A stretch of 64,000 nucleotides of DNA, from contig JAKGHH010000003.1 in the NCBI GenBank assembly GCA_022828595.1, positions 11,656,934 to 11,720,933 of the forward strand, given 5' to 3'. The stretch comes from Nelumbo lutea. Its lineage: Eukaryota; Streptophyta; Magnoliopsida; Proteales; Nelumbonaceae. Under the pieces are notes generated by a model. That model was not told where the DNA came from. It did not search any database and worked only from the letters and a program-made list of their open reading frames with translations. Positions 32,001-42,260 of this stretch are shown here, in pieces (the stretch's first letter is position 1; each line of letters starts with the position of its first letter). Position numbers and translations under genes: made by a program.

Positions 32001-34955
32001 TTAAGTATGTTGTGAACTACTTAATAGCTGCTTAAGTGCAGGTTGGATTGATTGCTATAACCCTAAAAAATGAACAAATGCCGGTTGGGACAACAGTTGA
32101 AAATAAATAACCATAATTTAGATGGTGCTTTGTTTTATTGCCATTTATCCGAAAAACTGGTGCCAATTCTGTGTTATATAGGCTTTTTTGTTAACGGAAT
32201 TTGAAATATTGTTTGATTAAACCGTTTATAAAAAAAACGTTTTTCTTGAATTGTATAAGAGCGAGCCATCTGTTGGAGGGAAATATCTTTTTGATGTTTG
32301 CGCAAATGCCAAGGCATTTTTTCGTTATTCAACTTATAAGATGCCTAATGATCATCTAATGGTGGCTAGCTATAAAAAATCTTATAAAATACAGGCAATG
32401 AAACCAAATAGACCCTTAATTAATCTGATTATGCTTTCTTCTACATCTTCTTTAATTCTAACTTGTATATATTCAATGAGAGAAAGCATTAATTTGTAAA
32501 ACACGTGATGTTTCAGAAGGAATATCCAGAGTTAGATGACGAAGATCTGTATCGCCATGCAAGGCTAGTTACTTCAGCCGTGATTGCCAAGGTCCACACC
32601 ATTGATTGGACAGTTGAGCTCCTGAAAACTGATATATTGTTGGCAAAAATGCGTACCAATTGGTGAGAAAAAAAAAAAAAACAACAATTAGCACTGCAAA
32701 GCTTCCCATTTTCCACTATGAATAACTGGTAAAATTAAAGTCTAATTCACATCATGAGCACCCGGTGAAACTGACAACAGCAAAAGACGCTACTCTTTCC
32801 ATTCAAATTATAATTATATATGTAAACATATTTAATTAATTACAATGGTTTTTCACTTTTTCTTAGGTATGGGTTGCTAGGAAAGAAATTCAAGGATACA
32901 TTTGGGCATGCAGGAGGAGGCATCTTGGGAGGTCTGGTGGGTATGAAGAAGCCGGAGAATCATGGTGTCCCTTATTGTTTGACTGAGGAGTTCACTAGTG
33001 TTTGCAGGATGCATGCGCTTCTACCTGATGACCTTCACCTTAGGGATATCTCTGTTGCTCCGGGACCCAACAAATCGCCTCCAGTGCTTTTAAGGTCTCT
33101 CTCTCTCCCTCTCTCTCTCTCTCTCTGATCATGAATGATCACCGCTTTGTCTTTGAGTTAATATTAAATGATCGATGGGGCACCAAACAGGATACCTATG
33201 ATCAATCTGATAGGCCACAAGGGAGAAGAAGCATTATCCCGGATTGGATTCGTAAGACAAATGGTTTCAATGGGACATCAGGCATGTGGTGCCCTTGAGC
33301 TCTGGAACTACCCTCTGTGGTTGAGGGATCTAATTCCACAGGACAAGGATGGGAAAGAAAGGCCGGATCATGTCGATATGCCTGCACTTGAAGGTAAACC
33401 ACAAGCTGATCTCAACCGTTCATTGGCTTATATAATTCTAAAATTAATATTGTTTAATCCCACAGTTTACAGGGATAGGGAGAGGAAAGTTGCCAGATAC
33501 AACGAATTCCGTCGGAGCTTGCTATTGATACCCATCTCCAAATGGGAGGATCTGACGGACGATGTGGAAGCAATTCAAACACTGCGACAAGTGTATGGAG
33601 ATGACGTTGAAGAGCTTGATCTCACTGTAGGTCTCATGGCAGAAAAGAAGATTAAGGGATTTGCCATTAGTGAGACAGCCTTCACTATATTCTTTATGAT
33701 GGCATCCAGGTAATTAAACTCTCCTCCAATAATCAACTTGTTTAAAGACAACGTACGACCCATCCTTTGAATTAAATGGGTTGGATTAACCCAACTGGGT
33801 CTGAATGCAATCCAATGTACCACTGGATACTCTACTACGTGAGGTCTCAAATCTCAATCCAGGATGACGGTGACTTTTTGGAAGGATGGCCTGATGCTGA
33901 TGGCCCAGTCGTGTTAACCGGGGTAGGTTTGCCCAGTACTCATACGTGGTACTTACACCTTGATCCAAATGCCACGCCCACGCAAACCCACATTTAAATG
34001 GGTTGGATCAGATTGATAAGTCCGAGTGGGGCTTTGTGTTAGTTATAAGTTTACCCAAAAAAAAAAAAGTTTGACCTAATGCATATCTGATTAACTGCAG
34101 ACTGCTACCCAACAATCTAGCCCAGCCCATTTCCATCGGTCATTAATTGGCTTTTTTTATTTTGGGGAAAAAATAAAAGCCATTGGCTGATTCAACCCAT
34201 TTCCAACCAACCAGTTACATGAAATGGATCAGGTAGAAATGCCACCCCTAGGTCAAAAAGACTGTTGTGAGATCCGAGTTAAATGGGGCATGTTGTTGTA
34301 AATTAAAATGGGCTGCCTGCCTAATATCAGGATTATGAATTGAACTAAGGTTCTATTCAAAACATTTAGGGCTTATCAATTCAATTGCTTGAGAAAGTGT
34401 TTGGTAGCCTAAAAAATGTATGCATTGAATTGGTATGGGCATTTATGCTAGATACAATTGTCACTTCATCGTCGTACCTATATTTAATATTAAAAATTAT
34501 TTTTTCTATGCAAACAATGGCCTATTTTATCAAATATTTGTTTGGGTAAACCCCAGAAAACATCAATTAATGCAACCTCAACTTGTCAAATAATCTTGGC
34601 ATTGTCTTTGGTTTGATTTTCTTGATAATTCATTTGAGAGTTCATTAATCCCTAAAAAGAAGCTAATGCATGCATGTATAGAAAGTAATTAATTAATGAA
34701 GAATTTGGTTGTATGTGAATGGAGTGTAGGAGGTTGGAAGCGGATCGGTTCTTCACAAGCAATTATAATGAGGAGACATACACAAAGAAGGGGCTGGAAT
34801 GGGTAAACAAAACTGAGAGCTTGAGAGATGTTATCAACCGCCATTACCCAGAGATGACAAAGAAGTGGATGAACTCCGCCAGTGCCTTCTCCGTCTGGGA
34901 CTCACCTCCCCAACCTCACAATGCCATCCCCCTCTATCTTCGTGTTCCCCATTAG
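29039..34955 (+). CDS. Alpha-dioxygenase paralogue, catalytic Tyr replaced by Cys
   Basis: Second tandem alpha-DOX gene. Exons: 29039-29158, 29293-29556, 30509-30658, 30777-30910, 31065-31278, 32517-32662, 32867-33094, 33191-33393, 33466-33709, 34730-34955. Every exon has exactly the length of its copy 1 counterpart and the frame stays open for 642 residues. The distal heme histidine (FMIHDW) and proximal heme histidine are kept, but codon 389, TAC (Tyr) in copy 1, is TGC here (33003-33005), giving SVCRMHALLPD. That Tyr carries the radical that abstracts the substrate hydrogen in this family, so dioxygenase activity should be lost or changed. Other changes include PADCPYRT and VPYCLTE. The exon 5 acceptor (CGTCAAG) has a poor pyrimidine tract. 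Introns 5 and 9 are enlarged by insertions relative to copy 1. Confidence 0.93.
31279..32516. other. Enlarged intron 5 of alpha-DOX copy 2
   Basis: 1238 bp against 202 bp in copy 1. It contains a repeat-like insert (about 31385-32000) with CACCGATGCCAAACAC motifs, related to 58740-59210 and to the repeats at 37031 and 60126. The stretch from exon 5 through 32062 recurs at 58496-59541. Confidence 0.7.
33802..34622. other. Insertion in intron 9 of alpha-DOX copy 2
   Basis: Intron 9 is 1020 bp here and 185 bp in copy 1. The paralogous introns align up to AACCCAACTGGGTC and again from AATTCATTTGAGAGTTCATT, so about 820 bp were added in copy 2 or lost from copy 1. No clear terminal repeats or target duplication are seen. 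Confidence 0.6.
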
Positions 34956-35717
34956 TGAACCAGCTTTATTTAATTTAACATATTACACTCTTATACCATC
35001 CGATCGTGGAGTCTATCCATGAAAACAAGAGGAATGCTGCTAGCATTATGATAATAGTTAGTACTTACTAGCTACTTAGTAGGGTAATAAATAAACTAAG
35101 CGTCTTTTGTTTGTGACCCACCTGTGTATGTGTCTGTGTCTGTGTGTTATTCACTTATTTGTGAAGGTGAAAGAAGGGGCACTTGCGTATACGTATACGA
35201 GTTTCGATCTTTTGAATTTATTAAGAAAACTCCATTGATTTGCTTTGATTTATGGTCATCAGCCTCCTTCACTATTAAGCTGCTATATTCGGCATCTAAG
35301 ATATAGAAGAGGTGGTGGTGGTGGTTGTTCATAAATTGAATGTGACAAGGCCAACCGTCGCACCCGGTAGGCCCACCTGAAGCTGAAGATAGTAATACTG
35401 TAATAACATAGCAGTGAAGTTCAGATACTCGATCAGATACCCACTTGTATGTGACAAGGCCCACCGACAACCGATCATCGATGACAAATCTCAGCTACTA
35501 GTTCATTGAAGATAGAGAAGATTAATCTGACCAATATATATAAAATATATGATATCTACTAATAATCTTACACGTACGTACGGTGACCAATAAGCTAGCT
35601 ACCACCTAATCGGAATTAATCCAACAGTGATGTGCTGTGGGGCTCCTAATTAGATCCTAATCCACAGCATCTCATACTTGCTCCCCTAGCTACAACAGCG
35701 AACATATATAGGGATCT

Positions 35718-36349
35718 CTAGGCATTATTGACAAGGTAGTCGTCTAATGCCTTCAAAGTCTTGGTGGCAAAGTCTTGAACGAGGTGGGGATCAGGCACCT
35801 CGTCGCTAGCCTTGTCAAATTCGCACGACCATTTCACCACCTTCTTCTTATCATCACCACCCGCTGTAGTGACATGTACCCTCGCCCTGAAATGCTTGTA
35901 GAATTTTAATATATCTCCTTCAACGGCGCTGTAAGCTTCCACCTTGTTTGCTTCATCTACCTGGTCGATTCTCTCCTTGGACATCGTTATCACAGGAATT
36001 CCTACACGGTATGTATATCTCAAATTAATTAAAACTTCTCCTTAATGCAATATTCACTATCCATCATGTCTAATGGTGCCTTCACGAAAAGTAATTTTAA
36101 ATGTTAATTAAGGTGGGGTGGGTGTGTGCGTTTTGATAATTTGATTTGAATTATATTACCTCCAGTACTAGTGTATTTGACCAGCCTGACGGAGCCCTCG
36201 CTCTTTCCATCACCCTCAACAACTTCAATGCTCTCGTAATCAGATAAGACCTTGGGGAAGAGGGTGGTGGAGCTTCTGATGCTTTCCCAGAACTTATCGG
36301 TGGGAGATTTGATCTCCACTTCTACTTCCAGCTTACCTGGAGAAGCCAT
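35718..36349 (-). CDS. Major latex protein-like (Bet v 1 family), 2 exons
   Basis: Small cytosolic protein of the Bet v 1/START-like fold, MLP branch. These bind hydrophobic ligands and are linked to defence and stress, though ligands are mostly unknown. Exon 1 is 36160-36349, exon 2 is 35718-36001, with a GT-AG intron of 158 bp, encoding 157 residues (typical is about 150-155). Exon 1 starts MASPGKLEVEVEIKS and continues FWESIRSSTTLFPKVL, DYESIEVVEGDGKSEGSVR. Exon 2 contains VITMSKERIDQVDEAN, YSAVEGDILKFYKHF and VKWSCEFDKAS and ends LDDYLVNNA. This is the usual MLP order, with a Gly-rich loop (EGDGKSEG). I chose the ATG at 36349 rather than the in-frame one 30 bases upstream because MASPGKLE is the family-like start. 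It lies tail to tail with alpha-DOX copy 2. Confidence 0.93.
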
Positions 36350-36450
36350 GCCTAACGAGACCGACAAACAATATTGCAAAGCTAGCTAGCGATGGGGAGG
36401 ACAAGAAAAATATGAGAGCCAATGATGGAATCAAACCAACATAGCATGCC

Positions 36451-36458
36451 TATATATA
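36451..36458 (-). promoter_or_regulatory. TATA box of the MLP-like gene
   Basis: TATATATA about 100 bases upstream of the start codon on the minus strand. The spacing is typical. No other promoter motif is claimed. Confidence 0.5.
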
Positions 36459-36588
36459 ATTGGGGGTGAGAGCATTATTGATATGGTTGGAGCTGATCAG
36501 GTGAGGCACCTAATTGCTTCAGTTGCATATTTTATTGGTTAAGAAGTAAGCCCACTGTGGTAGATTCAGACTTCAAAATAGTTTTTAT

Positions 36589-36869
36589 CATGGTTTTTAA
36601 AACCGACCCGGTGACCGAACTGTTCAGGAGTCTGGTTATCGGGTTGAATGGTCCGACCGTTTGAATTGAACGTTCAACTTATTCTAACAAAAAATAAAAA
36701 AATGGTCAAAACCATTCGAACAGTTAATTGTCCAGTTAAGCAGTTCGTTGACCAAAATCAATAGTTTTGAGGGAAAATCTGGTTTTTGGAGAAAATAGAA
36801 CTATTCACTTGACCGGTTCCCGGTTTTTCTGGTCCATTCATCCGGTCTTGTCCAGTTTTGAAAACCATG
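36589..36869. mobile_element. hAT-type MITE, TTTTAAAA family, copy 2
   Basis: 281 bp, starting CATGGTTTTTAAAACCGAC and ending CAGTTTTGAAAACCATG, flanked by a perfect 8 bp duplication GTTTTTAT (36581-36588 and 36870-36877). The interior has GACCGGTT / CGGTC motifs. Confidence 0.88.
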
Positions 36870-36920
36870 GTTTTTATGTATGATTTGTTTGGCTTCTTCA
36901 AAACAAAAACAAAGCCTTAA

Positions 36921-37023
36921 GGCTTAGTTTGGAACTTGGAAGGAGTACAAATATGTCAATACATACAAAATACAAGGTTTTGCACTCTATATATTTATAT
37001 TTGTATTCCTTCCAAACTGAGCC
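36921..37023. mobile_element. Tourist-like MITE, copy 1
   Basis: 103 bp with inverted ends GGCTTAGTTTGGAA / CCAAACTGAGCC and the 3 bp duplication TAA (36918-36920, 37024-37026), as for PIF/Harbinger-derived MITEs. A second copy is at 52241-52328. Confidence 0.75.
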
Positions 37024-37030
37024 TAATTAA

Positions 37031-37480
37031 ATGTTTGGCATCGATGATGCATATATAGCATCATTTTGTATATGTGTGGGTTGAAAGTACCGTTTTCTAA
37101 AGTAATGGTGTCTTTTTTTGTTTGGAAACATTATTGTTAGGTAGGACGTTTTCTGGGGCAACAACAACATATTCTGTTTGGTACCGGTGCTCCATATCTA
37201 TTTTCAACACTGGTACCATTTATACAATGTCCACATTACTACCACATCATATTTTCGTTAGCAGCAATAAGCTCCAAATTAAGAAAATGTTGAATTCAAC
37301 ATTTAATCAAACCACATCTTCTCAATTTATAAGATATAGTTTAGAACACTGTTTTTTATAAAAACTAATTTCAAATATATTACTGTTTTTTGGAACACCA
37401 ATTTTTCCAACATAACAGTAATATGTTACCATTTTCTATAGTAACTGCATCCGTGCAAAACACCGCCTTGATAGCCCTAA
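37031..37480. repeat. Dispersed repeat, TGTTTGGCATCGATG family
   Basis: Shares with 60126-60640 the order of TGTTTGRCATCGATG, TGGTGTCTTTTTTTGTTTGG, TCTGTTTGGTACCGGTGC and TTTTCAACACTGGTACC blocks. Non-coding. At 60.6 kb the right end is the inverse CATCGATGCCAAACA, so it may be a DNA transposon derivative. Confidence 0.65.
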
Positions 37481-37868
37481 TGCTTGTGGTTGGCAGTATC
37501 ACACAGGTCGCTTGGGCCATGAAATTAAAGTCATTGCTTTTATTTTACTGCACGGATGATTTCAAAAACAAATTAATGGTGGGAGATGAGGGCGGTACAT
37601 ATGATGGTCCACTTAATTCAAAGGTGCCCCTGTTACGTGGGTGGTATTTAGGGTAAGTAGGTCACCTCCTGATTACAACTGGATGGTTGAAAACTTGAGA
37701 TTATTATTATTGCCCTGGCCCACTCAATAAGATATTTCAGGGAGAGGGAGAACGGAGCTTCCAAAGAAAATCACCGCTCCTTAAATAATGACCACTGCAC
37801 TTCCTTTTGATTACAATTTACAATGCACAAGTGGCAAGAGTACCAGGGACTTACAGTAAAATCCATTG

Positions 37869-38152
37869 CAATGATTTTAAAATCGGATCGGGTAGGAAAC
37901 CATTTTAAAACTAGTTTTTTGGGTTGAATGATTTGACCGTTTGGTCCAAATAAATAATTCATTTTAATAAAAAACTAAAAAAACAAAAAATACTCAAAAA
38001 CTATTGTTTAAATCAACAATTTAACCGCTTGAATCAGTCAATTAACAGTTTTTCATCAAAAAGTAGTTTTGAGATAAAACAAAACCGATCAAATGATCAA
38101 TTCCTGATTTTGTGATCCGACCATCTGGTCCGATCCGATTTTAAAAGCACTG
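37869..38152. mobile_element. hAT-type MITE, TTTTAAAA family, copy 3
   Basis: 284 bp, starting CAATGATTTTAAAATCGGATC and ending CCGATTTTAAAAGCACTG, with a perfect 8 bp duplication ATCCATTG (37861-37868 and 38153-38160). Confidence 0.9.
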
Positions 38153-41100
38153 ATCCATTGGCTGAATGGATTCAACTTGGAAGGGGTAGATGATGTTTTT
38201 ATTATTGTGTCCAAATTATTGGGTGGGTCGCCCGCCGATTAAAGTCGGTAAGTTCTTAATGGGCTTGCTTATCCAAATCCAGCGTATGTAAATGTGACAT
38301 GTTCGCCAATTTCGGTGTGCGTCTTGTGTAAATCTGTGATGTGCAATTAAAGAATTAAATTTCGGGCCCTACTCGGACCAAACGCCACCTACCAAACCAC
38401 TGAAACCAGACGTCTCCGTCTCCGACCGCCAAGGCCAAATCACTGAAACCAAATGCCAAACCTGTTTGGAGGGCCACTGTAACTAGCTACGAGCTACCAT
38501 CAGGCGCCACCATCGATCCGCCGCTTAGGGATGTAAGCAACCTAACTGTGCTCTGGTCTATGTAACTCTGTAAGTTAACAACTACACTCTGGTCTCTATA
38601 ACTCAACTGAAATTTTTTTTTTTTCATTCAGATATGTTGAAAATTTAGTGGGGTGGTGGAATTATAGAAACTCTACTCTAAGGAACTGTTTGGCAAGTCT
38701 TTCTAGGTAGATCTTTCAACAGCCTAATAAATATGACCAACACCATTTGATTTATGTCATGGTCTATCAAGCTGTTAAAAACAGTTGAGAATGCTATTTT
38801 AGTGCAGAAAGACGAAAATCTTCGCTAGAAGCTTCTTTTTTTTTTTTTGCTTCATCAAGCTTTCTGATTTTCGGATTTTTTTAGTCTTTTCATACATTCA
38901 TCTTTGGATCTCGACCTACAAGATACCAAATGAAAAACAACCATTTTTTTTTTTTATCTTTTGAGTTTTTTATTTCAACCCAAAAGATGCACCAAAAAGA
39001 CGCCCCAAACACCACCTAAGAGAAGGATTACTTATTTTATTCAACCTATATTTAATGAGCATTAAATAGTGTTATTACCAAAAGTTAATAAATACGGTTA
39101 GTAAATTACAAAAAATTAATAAATATTGTTATTAACTAACTCATCATGACTTTTTAAAGTATTTTGGGTAAATATTGTTATATTCATGTTAATTAACAAC
39201 CTTTAACAGAAATTGAAAACTCTTTAACTAATTTCTATAAAAGTGAGAATTATATTTAACAATTATCTAAAAGTACAAAATTTTAGTTATTGCTATTATT
39301 ATACTTAATAATCGAATGCAAACGGGGGAATAGAATATTATTACATTGGAAAATGAAATTATTAATTAATTTATATTGGAAAATAAAATATAAATTAGTG
39401 TAATTTTTTATTAAACTATCTAATAAAAATAAATGTTTAATAATAATTTAAAATAGTTTACAATAAATCTCCATAATTACACAAACTTAATAAAATTTTC
39501 AAATATTTTCATAAAATAACCTTTTGGAAATTAAAAGATATAAAATTTTTGAAAGTTTATTTAAAATGTATTAAATAATTATTAAAAATATATTGGAATA
39601 TTTTCAAAATTTTAGGAAAATTTATTACATTTGATAGATTTTGGAAACTATTGAAAAATTATGTAATTTTTATTGTAAATTATTGAAAATTATTAAAGAT
39701 AAATGAGTATGGGAAAGGGAAAACAGTAATTTGTACCAATAATTACACAAATTATTAAGATAAATTAGTATAATATTAGAAAAAGGAAATTATTGATTAG
39801 TTTATATTAGAAAATATAAGATAAATTAGTGTAAACCTGTAAGTAAAGCATTTAAAAAGAAAATAAATTATTTAATAACAATTTAAAAATAAATTTTCAA
39901 AATTTTCATAGAATTATATTTTTGAAAATTAAAGACAATTTAGTGTACTTTTAAAAATTTACCATGTGACTGATACTCAATATATCATTTTGATCATTTT
40001 TTGTTTTCAAATTGAATATTGGGTTGATGGGAAGTGGGTGCCTTGCTCTAAACCCGTCCAACACTAGGGATGGGGTGGTGAAAAGTTGAGGATTCCCTAT
40101 CCTTGATGAGGAGTGGGTACCTTGCCCTGAACTTGCCCGACACTAAGGACGAGGCGGGAAAATTCAAGGATTCCCCCCTTTGTAACGGAATAACGGGGAG
40201 TGGGTGCCTTGCCCTGAACCTGCCTAATATTGGGGACGGGGTGGGGATGGGGTAAAGTGTCTTGGTGGGTATAGGGATGGGGTGCCCCGCCCCGAACCCG
40301 TCCCGTTACCATTCCTATATAATTGTTAATTATTAGTGAAATTAATAAAAACGTTACCTTTCGTAATTATTTTTATTTATTTAAAGTCAATAAAAATTCC
40401 ATTTAAAAATATTAAAAACAATAACAATTATTAAAATTACTATAAATAATTAATAAAATTAATTTTATTAAAAAATATTTTTTTCATATTAAATTAACAA
40501 TAATTATTTTTTGTAAATCAACATTAAATAAAAAATAAAATTATTAAAATTTTAAATATTAACAATAACTTTGAATACTTTTAGTTAATTAAAAGAAAAT
40601 TTTGATTATTAACTTACCAATAAATTAATAGTAAATAAAATTATTCAATCTTTCAGATTGTCCGATGCTTCTCATAGGTCCCCACTAGTATATATTAAAA
40701 TAAAGGAGTCTAAAAATTTTCTCATTTTTTCAAATTTTTTTATTCTCTTTTTTTAATTTTTTCATTCCACCTAATTTTCTTCAATCTAATCACGATTTGG
40801 AAACACCGAGGAAACTATCCAAAAATATAAATGAATAATAATCTTATCATAAATCACGATTTCGAATCGTGATATACGAGGAAATTCTCCTAGTTACTTG
40901 CTTTCTTCCCAAACTTCTCTCTCTCTCCTAAAATCCTCACAAAAGAAAGGCTTCATTGATCTGCAAAAACATAGGCATTGTGATCTTTGAATCTCCCTAT
41001 AAAAGGCTTCATTCATTTGCAAATACAATGACAAAGAGCTTCATTGATCTGCAAAATCAAGAGCGGAGAACAGTTGTTTTCTCAATGTCTACAACCGGAG

Positions 41101-41256
41101 GTCCAGAACACGGTTTCTACTGTCTTTTCACTCTGCCAGGTATGTCTTCCAACCCTTCCTATTATAATTTTTTAGATGACTTAGGTACCTAACTTTTTTT
41201 GAGTCCATTTGAAACAAAACAGGGGATTTTTATTAAAAAACCATTTGGAATGAAAC
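38153..41256. other. Intergenic, very AT-rich, before the Gypsy element
   Basis: No gene is supported. 39040-40010 and 40320-40640 are almost pure A/T and flank a GC-rich block (40030-40320). From 40940 to 41145 there is a TATA-like CCTATAAAAGGC (40997-41008), three AGGCTTCATTGATCTGCAAAA-type repeats and a short open frame ending near a good donor (CCAGGTATGT), which could be the start of a gene cut by the retrotransposon. Confidence 0.5.
40030..40320. repeat. GC-rich imperfect tandem repeat
   Basis: Three to four units of about 80 bp, each with a GAGTGGGTGCCTTGCCCTGA-like core followed by CCCGTC and GGGGATGGGG-type text (40030, 40110, 40197, 40270). It stands out sharply from the AT-rich surroundings. 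The right edge CCCGTTACCATTCCTA resembles ends of a common plant MITE type. Confidence 0.6.
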
Positions 41257-42143
41257 TCATGGGGTGTGATTTGGTCCAACCTCGCAGCATGGGTACACGT
41301 GGATATGACCTTGTTCAAATACCGACTCAAAATGACAGTGCAATGAGTGTGAGCACAACTTGGAGGGAAAGTCCCACCGAGTTCAGCACGGCAAGTCGGT
41401 AGGTAAACTACTCGCCGGAAGCCACTTTACCCGCACCTCCTTCTTGGGGTTAAGGCACTTCGGGGGTCCCAAGTTCGAGGCGCCCAAACCCCTTTTAAGA
41501 CCCGAGCTCCTCCCAATGGACCTCGGGTCACTCCCAGGCAAGAACGCACTGATCCTTCTTCGGACACCCTGAGGCACAGACACCTCGGGTCAGCTAGCTC
41601 GGCATAACCGGCTACAGGCAGCCCGTCATTCAAAGGACAGCCCGGCTCAGGGTAATTCACGGGAGGGTAGTTCAATATACCACAGGAGGGCTTCCTGCTC
41701 GACCGCCGTACCCGACAAATCTGTGGACAGCAGGCATGTCCCTCGTGCCACGCCTACCACCTTTAGAAAGGTGTCCCGCACTTGACACACACGTATCCTA
41801 CAACGACGGCCCCGCGCGTGCCACCTCAGCCTTGCTTGTAACAGCTGTGGTAGACTGACAGTGGCAGTTATACCTGCCCTGTCAGAAGTCAGAGGGCCTG
41901 AAGCAACGGAATTCAGTTATAAGGGGCTTATTCTTAAGGAACAAGGTATCTTCGAATCATCTGCGCAACCTGCACTCTTAGCCTTCATTTTTTCCTTTTG
42001 TTTCTTGCACACAATACTAACTTAAGCATCAGAGTGTTTCCACCGGGAAACCCTCCAGGAGTTCTTCCTCTTTCCTCTCGTCTCAGGTACCTCTCAGGAG
42101 CCACGCGAGCGCCAGTTAAGAGTGACCGGATTGCGCCGCATCA
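41257..42143 (+). repeat. 5' LTR of the Tat-type element
   Basis: 887 bp. Begins TCATGGGGTGTGATTTGG (first dinucleotide changed from the expected TG) and ends GCCGCATCA. It differs from the 3' LTR mostly by C/T and G/A changes. Confidence 0.93.
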
Positions 42144-42260
42144 TTTGGCGTCGTCTGTGGGAAACGCTTTAAAAGGCCTTTCTCTCTAAACTTTCGCATT
42201 TATGTTCTTCCTTGAAACAATCCAACGCTCATGGCTTCCTCTAGCAATGCCAGATGAAGC

